Source: Xylophilus sp. Leaf220
Lineage (GTDB): Bacteria > Pseudomonadota > Gammaproteobacteria > Burkholderiales > Burkholderiaceae_C
Direction of reading: 5' to 3'
DNA: 64,000 bases
NCBI RefSeq assembly: GCF_001421705.1
Contig: NZ_LMKO01000005.1
Coordinates: 30,152-94,151, forward strand
Shown here: positions 8,332 through 17,843 of the stretch, piece by piece
Position numbering within the stretch: the first letter of the stretch is position 1
How the letters are laid out: each line of letters begins with the position of its first letter
Program-made: the position numbers and the translations under genes
The notes under the pieces: generated by a model
The model's database searches: none
The model's input: only the letters and a program-made list of their open reading frames with translations
What the model was told of the DNA's origin: nothing

Positions 8332-8353
8332 ATTGTTCACCATGGCGAACAAT
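8332..8353. promoter_or_regulatory. 22-bp palindrome in LysR/dehydrogenase intergenic region
   Basis: The palindrome is ATTGTTC-ACCATGGC-GAACAAT. Its arms are perfect and its spacer symmetric except for one base pair. Together with the divergent gene order this marks a strong candidate autoregulatory LysR site. Confidence 0.6.
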
Positions 8354-8487
8354 CAATTCAACCGCCCGGTCTAGGCAGGGCGTTGCGCAGTTCCTAGACT
8401 GCAGGCTCCGCACGCAACCATGCGTGCCGCCGACCCGCTTCCGCCCGACATCTCCCGGCCCCCGCCGGACACACCCAGGACTCCGCC

Positions 8488-10002
8488 ATGACCGCCGCCT
8501 TCACCGACACCGCCGAGATCGCCCACTACGTCCACGGCCAGCCGTTCACCGGCGCCGGCAGCCGCACGCAGGCGGTCTTCAACCCGTCGCTGGGCATTGA
8601 GGCCCGCCAGGTGCGGCTGGCCGCGCCGGAAGACGTGGAGGCAGCCGTCGCCAGCGCCAGCAAGGCTTTCCCTGCCTGGTCCGACACGCCGCCCATCCGC
8701 CGCGCGCGGGTGATGAACAGGTTCCTGGCCTTGGTCAACGAACACAAGGACGCGCTCGCCGCGATCATCACTGCCGAGCACGGCAAGGTGTTCAGCGACG
8801 CGCAGGGCGAGGTGATGCGCGGCATCGACATCATCGAGTTCGCCTGCGGCATTCCGCAACTGCTCAAGGGCGACTTCACCGACCAGGTCTCCACCGGCAT
8901 CGACAACTGGACGCTGCGCCAGCCGCTGGGCGTGGTGGCCGGCATCACGCCGTTCAACTTCCCGGTGATGGTGCCGTGCTGGATGTTCCCGGTGGCGATC
9001 GCCGCGGGCAACTGCTTCGTGCTCAAGCCCAGCGAGCGCGACCCGTCCGCATCGCTCTACATGGCCCGATTGCTGAAGGAAGCGGGCCTGCCCGACGGCG
9101 TGTTCAACGTGGTGCAGGGCGACAAGCTGGCGGTCGATGCGCTGCTGGAGCACCCCGACGTGAAGGCGATCAGCTTCGTCGGCTCCACCCCCATCGCCAA
9201 CTACATCTACGAAACCGGCGCGCGCCACGGCAAGCGGGTGCAGGCGCTCGGCGGCGCCAAGAACCACATGGTGGTGATGCCCGACGCCGACATCGAACAG
9301 GCGGTCGATGCGCTGGTGGGCGCGGGCTACGGCTCGGCCGGCGAGCGCTGCATGGCGATCAGCGTGGCGGTGCTGGTCGGCGACGTGGCCGACAAGATCA
9401 TCCCCAAGCTGGCCGAGCGCGCCAGGGCCCTGGTCGTGAAGAACGGCATGGAACCCGACGCCGAGATGGGCCCTATCGTGACGAAGCAGGCGCTGGAGCG
9501 GATCGAGGGCTACATCGCCCTCGGCGTGGAAGAGGGCGCCGAGCTGGTGGTGGACGGCCGCGGCTTCACCGTGCCCGGCCACGAGCAGGGTTTCTTCACC
9601 GGCGGCACGCTGTTCGACAAGGTGACGCCCGGCATGCGCATCTACAAGGAGGAGATCTTCGGCCCGGTTCTGGCCTGCGTGCGCGCCAAGGACTTCGCCG
9701 AGGCGGTGGATCTGGTCAATGACCACGAGTTCGGCAACGGCGTGGCCTGCTACACCCGCGACGGCCACATCGCCCGCGAGTTCGCGCGTCGCATCCAGGT
9801 GGGCATGGTCGGCATCAACGTGCCGATCCCGGTGCCGATGGCCTGGCACGGTTTCGGCGGCTGGAAGCGCTCGCTGTTCGGCGACATGCACGCCTACGGC
9901 GAGGAAGGCGTGCGCTTCTACACCAAGCAGAAATCGGTGATGCAGCGCTGGCCCGAAAGCACCGAGAAGGGCGCCGAGTTCGTGATGCCGACGGCCAAGT
10001 AG
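8488..10002 (+). CDS. mmsA: CoA-acylating methylmalonate-semialdehyde dehydrogenase
   Basis: This 504-residue aldehyde dehydrogenase oxidises (methyl)malonate semialdehyde with NAD+ and CoA to propionyl-CoA/acetyl-CoA plus CO2. It serves valine, beta-alanine or inositol catabolism (family). MmsA/IolA-specific features are [18 protein letters not shown] (153-170), [18 protein letters not shown], the catalytic C288 in [11 protein letters not shown], and the C-terminal [12 protein letters not shown]. No 3-hydroxyisobutyrate dehydrogenase or acyl-CoA gene is next to it, so the pathway cannot be fixed from context. It is divergent from a LysR regulator. A strong hairpin lies just behind the stop. 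Confidence 0.93.
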   Translation: MTAAFTDTAEIAHYVHGQPFTGAGSRTQAVFNPSLGIEARQVRLAAPEDVEAAVASASKAFPAWSDTPPIRRARVMNRFLALVNEHKDALAAIITAEHGKVFSDAQGEVMRGIDIIEFACGIPQLLKGDFTDQVSTGIDNWTLRQPLGVVAGITPFNFPVMVPCWMFPVAIAAGNCFVLKPSERDPSASLYMARLLKEAGLPDGVFNVVQGDKLAVDALLEHPDVKAISFVGSTPIANYIYETGARHGKRVQALGGAKNHMVVMPDADIEQAVDALVGAGYGSAGERCMAISVAVLVGDVADKIIPKLAERARALVVKNGMEPDAEMGPIVTKQALERIEGYIALGVEEGAELVVDGRGFTVPGHEQGFFTGGTLFDKVTPGMRIYKEEIFGPVLACVRAKDFAEAVDLVNDHEFGNGVACYTRDGHIAREFARRIQVGMVGINVPIPVPMAWHGFGGWKRSLFGDMHAYGEEGVRFYTKQKSVMQRWPESTEKGAEFVMPTAK

Positions 10003-10018
10003 CCGCACGCCGCCGCGC

Positions 10019-10044
10019 GCTGCTGACACCACGCTGTCAGCAGC
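10019..10044 (+). terminator. Hairpin behind mmsA
   Basis: A perfect 10-bp stem GCTGCTGACA / TGTCAGCAGC encloses a 6-base loop 16 bases after the mmsA stop. It has no U-tract, so it may be a Rho-assisted stop or an mRNA-stabilising stem. Confidence 0.5.
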
Positions 10045-10087
10045 CCCCCCGCAGCATCGGAGCCTTCCCTCACAACGGAGTGCTCCC

Positions 10088-10489
10088 ATGACCCTCGCCA
10101 CCCCCGCAACCACCCCCGTCCAGTCGATCACCTGGTTCGAGATCCCCTGCGCCGACCTCGACGGCGCCCAGCGCTTCTACGAGGCGGTGGTCGGCCGCCC
10201 GATGCAGCGCACCGACTTCGGCGGCGACCCGTTGGCCGTCTTCTCCTACGACCGCCCCGCCACCGGCGGCTGCCTGGCCGCCGGCCCGGCCCGGAAGGCG
10301 GCGGGCGACGCGGGCGTGCGGATTTATCTCGACTGCGGCAGCAGCGTCGAGGCCGCGCTGGCCCGCGCATCGGCCGCCGGCGGTACGGCGCAGGCGGGTG
10401 TCGTCGAGCTGCCGCACGGCATCGGCTGGATCGGCCACATGCGCGACCTGGACGGCAACCTCGTCGGGCTGCACGCACCCGGCCGTTGA
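10088..10489 (+). CDS. VOC (glyoxalase/bleomycin-resistance fold) protein
   Basis: This 133-residue single vicinal-oxygen-chelate domain has the features WFEIPCADLDGAQRFYEAVVG at the start, GVRIYLDC in the middle and GWIGHMRDLDGNLVGLHAP at the end. Substrate and metal dependence cannot be told from sequence. GGAG precedes the ATG. A YafY-type regulator follows in the same direction after 67 bases; VOC proteins are often paired with such regulators, so co-expression is likely. Confidence 0.85.
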   Translation: MTLATPATTPVQSITWFEIPCADLDGAQRFYEAVVGRPMQRTDFGGDPLAVFSYDRPATGGCLAAGPARKAAGDAGVRIYLDCGSSVEAALARASAAGGTAQAGVVELPHGIGWIGHMRDLDGNLVGLHAPGR

Positions 10490-10556
10490 AAAGTAGACGC
10501 ACGTCCTACCATGCGTGCTTCGCTCCCCCGTACTTCCGCCGACCCCATCCTCCCGC

Positions 10557-11288
10557 ATGCGCCGCGCCGACCGCCTGTTCCAGATCGTCCAGCTGATCCG
10601 CGGCCGGCGGCTCACCACCGCCGCGTTCCTGGCCGCGCGGCTGGAGGTGTCGGAGCGCACCGTCTACCGCGACGTGGCCGACCTGCAGCGCCAGGGCGTG
10701 CCGATCGAGGGCGAGGCCGGCGTCGGCTACCGGCTGGGCCGCGGCTTCGATCTGCCGCCGCTGATGTTCAGCCAGGACGAGGCGCAGGCGCTGGTGGCCG
10801 CGGCGCGCATCGCGCAGCCCTGGCTCGACCCGGCGCTGGCGGCGGCGGCCGAATCGGCGCTGGGCAAGATGCTGTCGGTGCTGCCCGGCTCCGCCCGCGC
10901 GGCGGCCGAGGGGCTGGCGCTCTTCGCGCCGCGCGGCCGGCCCCCTGCGCCGGTGCTGGCGAGGCTCCAGCAGTTGCGCGAGGCGGTGCATGCACGCACC
11001 CGCCTGCAGATCGCCTACCGCGACGAGGCCGGGCGCGACAGCCGGCGCGCGGTGCGGCCGCTGGGCTGCTTCTTCTGGGGCGAGGTCTGGACCCTGGCCG
11101 CCTGGTGCGAGGCGCGGCAGGATTTCCGGATGTTCCGGGTCGACCGCATCGCCGAGCTGTCGGCCTGCGGCGACCGCTTCCCGGACGAGCCGGGCCGCAC
11201 CCTGGCCGACCTGTTCCGCCGGACCCGGGCCGAGCTGGAGGCGAGCGGCAAGACGATGCAGTCGATCGGCCTGGGCGACTACTCCTAA
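10557..11288 (+). CDS. YafY-family (HTH-WYL) transcriptional regulator
   Basis: This 243-residue protein has an N-terminal HTH_11 domain (DRLFQIVQLIRGRRLTT, then EVSERTVYRDVADLQRQGVPI). A YafY-type WYL domain follows (LQIAYRDEAGRDSRRAVRPLG, EVWTLAAWCEARQDFRMFRVDRI). WYL domains bind ligands or nucleic acid and often tie regulators to stress responses. MRRADR at 10557 is the usual family start; a GTG 42 bases upstream is possible. It probably regulates itself and the upstream VOC gene. Confidence 0.87.
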   Translation: MRRADRLFQIVQLIRGRRLTTAAFLAARLEVSERTVYRDVADLQRQGVPIEGEAGVGYRLGRGFDLPPLMFSQDEAQALVAAARIAQPWLDPALAAAAESALGKMLSVLPGSARAAAEGLALFAPRGRPPAPVLARLQQLREAVHARTRLQIAYRDEAGRDSRRAVRPLGCFFWGEVWTLAAWCEARQDFRMFRVDRIAELSACGDRFPDEPGRTLADLFRRTRAELEASGKTMQSIGLGDYS

Positions 11289-11379
11289 AACGATAGCAGC
11301 AGGTCGGCGCCGCACGCCGGCCCCGCCCATCTTTCTTCTGAAAACCGCTGGGGTCGCCGGCCCGGGGAGCCAGACGCCG

Positions 11380-12000
11380 TCAGCCGGCCCGCAGCGCGTT
11401 CTGCTCGTCGGCGGCCAGCGCCGCGTATACCCGGATCGCCGCGTACGCATCGTTGGCGGCGTAGACGATCTGCGATTCGGAGAGCTGCGGGTTCGCCCAG
11501 TTGGTGGTCGCCACCTTCTTCGACTTGACGAAGCGCTGGCCGAAGAGGATGGCGGCCGCGGCCTTCACGCCCACCTCCTTGCGGTAGCCGCGCTCGCGGA
11601 ACACCGTGTCCAGGTCCATCACCGCCTGCGGCTCCACGCCCAGACGGTTGCGCAGCTGCCGCAGATCGCCCGACAGGCCGAAGCCCACCTTGCGCACCGC
11701 GGGCGAGCGCAGCAGCGCGGCGGTCACCCGCAGGCAGTCGGGGTCGTGCAGCTGGAACACCCAGGCGGTCCGCAGGGTCGAGAACTGGGCCACGTGCGGG
11801 CCTTCCGACACGTCGCCGCGGGCGAAGGTGGGTTTGGATTCGGTGTCGAAGCCCAGCACCTCGACGCCCATCAGCTCCGCGTCGGCGGCGCGCGCCTGGG
11901 CCGAGGTGGAGACGACCCGGATGTCCGGCAGCGCCAGGCGGGTGAATTCGGGCAACGCGGCGATCGCGTCTTTTTCGGGGGCAAGCAGTCGGCCGTTCAT
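11380..12000 (-). CDS. RNase D-like 3'-5' exonuclease
   Basis: This 206-residue protein is a single DEDDy exonuclease domain without the HRDC domains of true RNase D. The catalytic residues are D52 and E54 in GFDTESKP, an Asp in FGLSGDLRQL, and Tyr plus Asp in VYAANDAYAAIRVY. It removes 3' nucleotides from RNA or DNA (family). It is convergent with the YafY gene and monocistronic. Confidence 0.87.
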   Translation of the reverse strand: MNGRLLAPEKDAIAALPEFTRLALPDIRVVSTSAQARAADAELMGVEVLGFDTESKPTFARGDVSEGPHVAQFSTLRTAWVFQLHDPDCLRVTAALLRSPAVRKVGFGLSGDLRQLRNRLGVEPQAVMDLDTVFRERGYRKEVGVKAAAAILFGQRFVKSKKVATTNWANPQLSESQIVYAANDAYAAIRVYAALAADEQNALRAG

Positions 12001-12131
12001 GGGGCGTGAAGGTACCACGCAGCCGCCACGCCCAGCGCCGGCCCAGGCGCACGTGGAAAAGCCCGCCGGGCGCAAGGCGCGGCGGGCTTCGGAGGTGCGG
12101 ACCGCCGTGGGGCGGCGGGCACGGGTCGCTA

Positions 12132-12440
12132 TCAGAAGCTGGTGAATTCGCCGCGGGCGATCTGGTCGGCACGGGCGGCCTGGATCGCCTGGCTGCGCAC
12201 CGCGACACGGCTGGTGGCCGATGCGGGAGCGCGCTGCACGCCGTCGTCCGCGACTTCGGAGTTGTTCTGCGTGCGGGTGGCCTGGATGGCTTCGGCCTGC
12301 ACGTCGGCGCGGCTGCGTTGCGACGTCACTTGCTGGGCGTAGGGCGAGAAGCTGTCGCCTTCGCCGGCGGCGTGGGCGGCAACGCCGAAGCTGCTCAGCA
12401 GGGCCAGGGTAGAAGCGGCAAGAATGGTGCGGGTGTTCAT
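12132..12440 (-). CDS. Small secreted protein (DUF4148-like)
   Basis: This 102-residue protein has a clear signal peptide (MNTRTILAASTLALLSSFGVAAHA) and a short hydrophilic mature part. The mature part twice carries the motif pattern SQRSRADVQAEAIQATRT / SRVAVRSQAIQAARADQIARGE. Proteins of this type are numerous in Comamonadaceae and have no known function. A GAGGAAA ribosome-binding site precedes the ATG. The repeated R-[AS]-x-V-x-x-[EQ]-A-I-Q-A-[AT]-R motif may be a binding element. Confidence 0.75.
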   Translation of the reverse strand: MNTRTILAASTLALLSSFGVAAHAAGEGDSFSPYAQQVTSQRSRADVQAEAIQATRTQNNSEVADDGVQRAPASATSRVAVRSQAIQAARADQIARGEFTSF

Positions 12441-12757
12441 GGTGATTTCCTCGGGATGGTTCGATGCGGTGATAAGGACTTCCGGCGGGCGCCACCGTGG
12501 CGTTCTCCGTTTCGGTGAGTCGTGCATCTGTGTGCGGCTCATCGATGGGTTGAACTTTAGGCTTTCGATCCATTTGGAAAAAGCCGATTGCGCGCAATGC
12601 AATGTTTCCGATACCGCAACAGTGGCGTCGCCGTGGCCTACGCAGGCATCCCTCAGCCACCCCTGCAGCGGCCCCGCGCCACCCGGTTACAACGGGACGC
12701 GCGCCGTGCCGCGGCGGTGCGCACAATCGCGCTTTTCATGCACCGAGGAGCCCCGCC

Positions 12758-13168
12758 ATGCACCGCACCGTTTCCGCCTTCGTCCGCGCCACCACCGCCG
12801 CCACCTGCCTGGTGCTGGCCGCGCCGCTCGCCTTCGCCCAGGTGCCGGCCTTGCAGGGCCAGGGCGCGGTGCGCCATGTCTGCGGCGGCATCGGCTCGGA
12901 CGAATCGACCGCGTTCCGCGCCGCGATGAAGGACCATCCGCTCTCGCTGTTGTTCGCCCGCGCCTCGGGCGACTACCTGGCCGACGTGCAGGTCGACGTG
13001 CAGGATGCGCAGGGCAAGTCGGTGCTGTCGACCAAGGCCGCCGGCCCGGTCTGCCTGGTCGATCTGCCGAAGGGCACGTACACGGTGCACGCCAGTGCCG
13101 GCAGCGGCCACAAGGTGCAGACGGTGACCGTCGACGGCACGCCGCGCACCGCCGATTTCCGCTTCTGA
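12758..13168 (+). CDS. Secreted protein with carboxypeptidase-regulatory-like fold
   Basis: This 136-residue protein has a signal peptide cleaved near AFAQ (about residue 29). The mature half resembles a CarboxypepD_reg/transthyretin-type beta sandwich: ADVQVDVQDAQGKSVLSTKAAGPVCLVDLPKGTYTV, HKVQTVTVDG. Two cysteines could form a disulfide. GAGGAG precedes the chosen ATG; longer reading is open upstream but lacks a signal sequence. Function unknown; periplasmic location is inferred. Confidence 0.72.
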   Translation: MHRTVSAFVRATTAATCLVLAAPLAFAQVPALQGQGAVRHVCGGIGSDESTAFRAAMKDHPLSLLFARASGDYLADVQVDVQDAQGKSVLSTKAAGPVCLVDLPKGTYTVHASAGSGHKVQTVTVDGTPRTADFRF

Positions 13169-13193
13169 TCCCGCGGCGCCGCCGCGCGCCGGA

Positions 13194-13688
13194 TCAGGTG
13201 CCGCCGGCGGCCAGCGCGGCCTCGATGTCGGGCGCGATGTTCTCGGGCTTGTCCATCGAGCCGTAGCGCTTCAGCACCCGCCCGTCGCGGCCGACCAGGA
13301 ACTTGGTGAAATTCCACTTGATCGCCTTGCTGCCCAGCACGCCGGGCGCCTCGTCCTTCAACCAGACGAAGAGCGGGTCGGCCCCGTCGCCGTTGACCTC
13401 GACCTTCTCCATCATCGGGAAGTCGACCCCGTAGTTCTTCTGGCAAAACGCGCCGATCTCGGCGTTGCTGCCCTTGTCCTGTGCGCCGAACTGGTTGCAC
13501 GGAAACCCCAGCACCGCCAGACCCTGCGCCGCATAGCGCTGGTGCAGCGACTGCAGCCCTGCGAACTGCGGCGTGAAGCCGCAGGCGCTCGCGGTGTTGA
13601 CCACCAGCACCACCTGGCCCGCGTACTGCGCAAGGGGCACGGCACGGCCGTCGATGGACTGGGCCTGGAAGTCGGAGAGGGTGGTCAT
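13194..13688 (-). CDS. Glutathione peroxidase
   Basis: This 164-residue thioredoxin-fold peroxidase has the peroxidatic cysteine C36 (NTASACGFTPQ), the FPCNQFGAQ motif (62-70) with a second Cys, and the tryptophan motif KWNFTKFLVGRDG. This non-selenium type generally uses thioredoxin or glutathione to reduce peroxides. MTTLSDF was taken as start; MAHLHH eleven codons upstream is possible. It is convergent with the secreted protein gene and lies downstream of the TonB receptor on the same strand, 74 bases away. Confidence 0.92.
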   Translation of the reverse strand: MTTLSDFQAQSIDGRAVPLAQYAGQVVLVVNTASACGFTPQFAGLQSLHQRYAAQGLAVLGFPCNQFGAQDKGSNAEIGAFCQKNYGVDFPMMEKVEVNGDGADPLFVWLKDEAPGVLGSKAIKWNFTKFLVGRDGRVLKRYGSMDKPENIAPDIEAALAAGGT

Positions 13689-13761
13689 GGCGGCGGGCTC
13701 GCGGTGGTGAAGGTGGGCCATGCTAGCGGGCGACGCGATGCCGCAGGTTCGAAAAGCGCGC

Positions 13762-15915
13762 TCAATACCGCACGCGCAGCGTCGCCACCAGCCGGCGCGG
13801 CTCGCCGTAGAAGTTCTGGCGGCCGGGGGAGGAGAGCTTTTCGTAGTACGTCTTGTCGAGCAGGTTCTCGGCATTGAGGCTCACCGCCACCTTGTCGTTA
13901 ACCTGGTAGGCGACCTGGGCGTTGAGCAGGGTGTAGTTGCCCGATACCAGCCGCAGCGCGCCGCTCTGCGAGAAGAATTCGCTGCGGTACGACAGCCCGC
14001 CGCCCACGCTCCAGCCTTGCAGCATCGCGGCGCGGAACGCATAGCGGGTGAACAGGTTGACGCTGTGTTTGGGCGTGATGGCGCTGAAGACTTGGCCCTG
14101 CTGGGCGGCCGGCGCGCGCAGGTACTTCGTGTCGGTATACGCATAGCCGGCCAGCAGGTCCCAGCCGGGCATGACCTGGCCACTCACCTCGGCCTCGAAG
14201 CCCTGGCTGCGCACCTTGCCGCCGGCCACCGAGGCGTTGGGCACCGACGGGTCGGCCACCGCGCGGCCGGTGTCGAGGATGCGGAACAGCGCGGCATGGG
14301 CGTTGAGCCGCTTGTCCAGCAGCGCGCCCTTCAGGCCCAGCTCCACCTGCTTGCCGGTGCGCGGCGGCAGCAGCTGGCGCGCCGCGTCGGTCTCGCTCTG
14401 CACCGCGAAGGTCTCGACATAGCTGGTGTAGACGGTGAACCGGCCGTCGAGGTCGTAGAGCAGCGCCAGCAGCGGGGTGAACTGCCGGCCCGGGTCTTGG
14501 CGGCCGGTGACCGCGCCGCTGGCGGTGCTGCGGGTCTGCGCCTCCGCCCAGCTCGTGCGGCCGCCGGCCACCAGTTTCAGCCGGTCGGCCAGGGCGATCT
14601 GGGCCTGGCCGTAGACCGCGTTCTCGCGCCGCTCGATCGTGCTGGTGTAGCCCGGCAGGCGGACGTCGGGGTAGGCCAGGTCGTAGTCGGGCCGCAGCAG
14701 GTTGAAGGGCAGCGTGGGACCGAAGCCGAAGTTGCCTTCGTAGCTGGTGCCCTCGTTGCGGCTCGCGCCCAGCAGCAGGCGGTGGGTGCGGCCGCCCACG
14801 ACCACCGGGGTGGTCACGAAGAGGTCGTAGTTGCGGTTCCTGGATTCGGTCAGGCCGTCGACCGTCTGCAGCGCGATGGCGCCGTTGGCCGCCATCGCGC
14901 TGTTGGAGCGGGCCGAGCGGTAGTAGGCCTCGCGGTCGACGTCGCGGACCGACACGCGCGCCATGCCGCCGTTGTCCAGCCGATGCTCGAGCTCTGCGAA
15001 GGTGTCGGCCGTCTCCAGGTTCTGCCGGTTGGCGCGCAGGCCGGCAAAGGCCGAGCGGGGCAGGTCGATCAGCCGGCCGTCGGCATAGGTGGGCAGGCCC
15101 TGGTCGACCGCGGCGCGGGTGCGCTGGCGCGCGGTGCCGACCGAGAGCGTGGTCCGCGGGCCAAGGTCGAGCTCCAGCGTGCCGTAGCCCAGCTGCTTGT
15201 CGTTGAAAAGCGTGTCGGTGAAGCCGTCGCGTTTTTCCGATACCGCCACCACGCGCCCGCGCAGCGTGCCGGCGGCGTTCAGCGCGCCGGTGATGTCCAC
15301 GTCAGCGCGCTTCAGGCCGAAGGAGCCGGCCGAGACATTGGCCGCCAGCCCCAGCGTGCTGCGGGCGCGCTTTCGCACCAGGTTGATTGTGCCGCCCGGT
15401 TCGCCCGCGCCCTGCAGCAGGCCGGCCGGGCCGCGCAGCACCTCGATGCGGTCGTACACCGCGGTGTCCAGCGTCGCGTAGTTGCCCTGCGCGATCGGCA
15501 TGCCGTCGAGCTGGATCGTGCCGATGTCGAAGCCGCGCGCCTGGAAGCTGTTGTAGTTGCCGGCACCGTCGAAGCGGGTCACGGTGATGCCGGTGGTCTG
15601 CTTGACCGCGTCCTCCACCTTGGTGAAGTTGCGGTCGTCCAGTTGCTGGCGGGTGATGACGCTGACCGACTGCGGTGTCTCGCGCAGCGTCTGCGGCATC
15701 TTGCCGATGCTGACCGCGCGGGCGGTGTACTGGCCGGTGTCCTCGCTGGTGGCGCCGCCGGTGTCGACCACCTGCACTTCGGGCAGGGCGGCGCCGCTGC
15801 GCGGCGGTGTGTCGGCGGCGGCCTGGGCGAAGGCGCCGCCGACCGAGAGGCCGGCCAGCGCCAGCGCCGCGGCGGAGACGACGGGCCGAAGGCGGACCCG
15901 CGGGCCGACCCGCAT
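13762..15915 (-). CDS. TonB-dependent siderophore receptor
   Basis: This protein of about 717 residues has a signal peptide (VVSAAALALAGLSVGGAFAQ), a TonB-box-like stretch (LPEVQVVD), then the plug domain: RETPQSVSVITRQQLDDRN, VKQTTGITVTRFDG, RGFDIGTIQLDG, RIEVLRGPAGLLQGAGEPGG. A 22-strand-type barrel follows, ending NFYGEPRRLVATLRVRY. This is the FhuE/FpvA/PupB-like class for ferric siderophores. MRVGPR was chosen as start; another Met 20 codons upstream is in frame. No FecI/FecR genes flank it. Ligand unknown. Confidence 0.9.
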   Translation of the reverse strand: MRVGPRVRLRPVVSAAALALAGLSVGGAFAQAAADTPPRSGAALPEVQVVDTGGATSEDTGQYTARAVSIGKMPQTLRETPQSVSVITRQQLDDRNFTKVEDAVKQTTGITVTRFDGAGNYNSFQARGFDIGTIQLDGMPIAQGNYATLDTAVYDRIEVLRGPAGLLQGAGEPGGTINLVRKRARSTLGLAANVSAGSFGLKRADVDITGALNAAGTLRGRVVAVSEKRDGFTDTLFNDKQLGYGTLELDLGPRTTLSVGTARQRTRAAVDQGLPTYADGRLIDLPRSAFAGLRANRQNLETADTFAELEHRLDNGGMARVSVRDVDREAYYRSARSNSAMAANGAIALQTVDGLTESRNRNYDLFVTTPVVVGGRTHRLLLGASRNEGTSYEGNFGFGPTLPFNLLRPDYDLAYPDVRLPGYTSTIERRENAVYGQAQIALADRLKLVAGGRTSWAEAQTRSTASGAVTGRQDPGRQFTPLLALLYDLDGRFTVYTSYVETFAVQSETDAARQLLPPRTGKQVELGLKGALLDKRLNAHAALFRILDTGRAVADPSVPNASVAGGKVRSQGFEAEVSGQVMPGWDLLAGYAYTDTKYLRAPAAQQGQVFSAITPKHSVNLFTRYAFRAAMLQGWSVGGGLSYRSEFFSQSGALRLVSGNYTLLNAQVAYQVNDKVAVSLNAENLLDKTYYEKLSSPGRQNFYGEPRRLVATLRVRY

Positions 15916-16157
15916 AGAGGGATCAGGGCGCAGCGCCGGGCAGGCGCCCGCCGTGACAAGGCAGAAGGGGAGCATCGCAGAACGTCCAGCAAGAGGGCAG
16001 GGGCCCTGCGGCGGGTGGGGCGCAGGGCGGCGGCTGCGGTAGCTGGCAGGTGCGCAGGGGGCGCGGCTGGCGTTCCGGAAGAGGCGGGCGCAGTGTAGCA
16101 AGGCGGGCATGTCGCCCGTACCCGGCCACGGCGGCATGGGGCCGCGTGGGGCGTGTG

Positions 16158-17729
16158 TCAGGCCGCGGGTTCGACCAGCGCGCGCATCTTCTTGCGCAAT
16201 GCCTTGTCGCGGCGCTGCTCGTCGTCCCAGTCCTGCCGCACCGCCAGCAGCAGGGCCACCGCCATCAGCACCAGGACGAACGCGAACGGCAGGGCGAAGA
16301 CGATGGTGGCGGTCTGCACCGCCTGCAGCCCGCCCGCGAACAGCAGCGACAGCGCGATCGCCGCCACCAGCAGGCCCCACGCCACCTTGATCCAGGCCCG
16401 CGGATTGGGATCGCCGCCGGTGCTCATCATGCCCAGCACCAGCGTAGCCGAATCGCCGGAGGTGACGAAGAACACAACGACCAGCACGGTGGCCACCACC
16501 GACATGGCGGTGCCCATCGGCAGTGCATTGAACATCGCGAACATGGCGGTGGCCGCATCCGACTGCACCGCCGCGCCCAGCCCGGCGTCGTGGAAGATCT
16601 CCAGGTTCAGCGCGGTGCCCCCGAAGATGGCGAACCACATGAAGCCGACCAGCGTCGGCGCCAGCACCGTGCCCACCAGGAACTGCCGGATCGTCCGGCC
16701 GCGCGAGACGCGGGCGATGAACAGCCCCACGAAAGGCGACCACGACACCCACCAGGCCCAGTAGAAGATCGTCCAGTCGCCCACCCAGGAGCTGTCCCGG
16801 AAGGGCGACATGCGCAGGCTGGTGCGCACGAATTCGCTCAAATAGGCGCCCAGCGTGTTGGTGAAGGTGTTGACGATCGCGACCGTCGGCCCCAGCACGA
16901 ACACCACCAGCGCCAGCACGGCGGCCAGCACCAGGTTGCCGATCGAGAGCCATTTGACGCCGCGCTCCACGCCGCTGACGGCCGAGGCGATAAACATCGC
17001 GGTGGTCACCACGATGATCGCCGCCTGCGCGGTAGTGCCCACCGGCACGCCGAACACCGCGTGCAGCCCGCCGTTGATCTGCGTCGCGCCCATGCCCAGC
17101 GAGGCCGCGACGCCGAACGCGGTGGCCACCGTGGCCAGCACGTTCACCACCGGCGACAGCCGCCGCATGCCGCGCCAGGGCAGCGATTCGGTGGCCGAGC
17201 TGACCAGCGCGGGCGCCTTGCGGCGGAACTGGAAGAACCCGATCGCCAGGCCCACGATGCCGTAGATCGCCCAGGGGTGCAGCCCCCAGTGGAAGAAGGC
17301 GTAGCGCATCGCCGCGCCCGCCGCCTCGGGCGTGCCGGCGGCGATGCCCGGCGGCGGCTTCAGGTAGTGCGAGATCGGCTCGGCCACGCCCCAGAACACC
17401 AGCCCGATGCCCATGCCCGCGGCGAACAGCATCGCGAACCAGGCGCCCACCGAGAACTCGGGCTCGTCGTCCTCGTCGCCCAGCTTCAGGTCGCCGTACC
17501 GGCTGGCCGCCAGGAACAGCGCCAGCAGCACCAGTCCCAGCACCACCCACAGGTAGAGCCAGCCGAAGTTGCGGGTGATGCTCGCCAGCGCGCCGCCGAA
17601 GAACCGGTCGAGCGCCGCCGGCGCCGCCAGGCCCCAGACCACCACCGTGGCGATGATGGCCATCGAGGCGAGCAACGGGCCGTTGCGGCGGAGGAAGGGG
17701 GTCGTGGTGTCTGCAGGGGTCGTCGTCAT
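16158..17729 (-). CDS. BCCT-family betaine/choline/carnitine transporter
   Basis: This 523-residue inner-membrane secondary transporter has about 12 helices. The family's glycine stretch is AAGMGIGLVFWGVAEP, followed by FHWGLHPWAIYGIVGLAI, SWSPFVGLFIARVSRGRTIR, and WPWxxxW-like aromatic segments (FYWAWWVSW). The charged C-terminal tail is typical. It imports a quaternary ammonium compound with Na+ or H+. No osmoregulatory or choline-oxidation genes are adjacent. Its upstream region carries a repeat-A copy and a G-quadruplex motif. Confidence 0.92.
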   Translation of the reverse strand: MTTTPADTTTPFLRRNGPLLASMAIIATVVVWGLAAPAALDRFFGGALASITRNFGWLYLWVVLGLVLLALFLAASRYGDLKLGDEDDEPEFSVGAWFAMLFAAGMGIGLVFWGVAEPISHYLKPPPGIAAGTPEAAGAAMRYAFFHWGLHPWAIYGIVGLAIGFFQFRRKAPALVSSATESLPWRGMRRLSPVVNVLATVATAFGVAASLGMGATQINGGLHAVFGVPVGTTAQAAIIVVTTAMFIASAVSGVERGVKWLSIGNLVLAAVLALVVFVLGPTVAIVNTFTNTLGAYLSEFVRTSLRMSPFRDSSWVGDWTIFYWAWWVSWSPFVGLFIARVSRGRTIRQFLVGTVLAPTLVGFMWFAIFGGTALNLEIFHDAGLGAAVQSDAATAMFAMFNALPMGTAMSVVATVLVVVFFVTSGDSATLVLGMMSTGGDPNPRAWIKVAWGLLVAAIALSLLFAGGLQAVQTATIVFALPFAFVLVLMAVALLLAVRQDWDDEQRRDKALRKKMRALVEPAA

Positions 17730-17781
17730 GCGGGGGAGTATTGGGGCAGACGGCCGACGTCGGGTTTCCAGCCGTGATTTC

Positions 17782-17842
17782 AGAGGGAAAAAGGGCTGTA
17801 GCCGGCTTGCGGTAATGGCGGGTAGCTATCGATTCGGTAGCG
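17782..17842 (+). repeat. Dispersed repeat family A, copy 2
   Basis: The unit reads GAGGGAAAAAGGGCTGTAG, CCGGCTTGC, then GTAGCTATCGATTCGGTAGC. It is closest to copy 6 at 49598-49655. It lies upstream of the BCCT gene. Confidence 0.7.
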
Positions 17843-17843
17843 C

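Noticed and set aside
13762..17550. A single minus-strand reading frame of more than 1,200 codons spanning the TonB receptor and the BCCT gene
   Set aside because: Only the part below 15915 has protein family features; the rest is a shadow of the BCCT gene in another frame, kept open by high GC.
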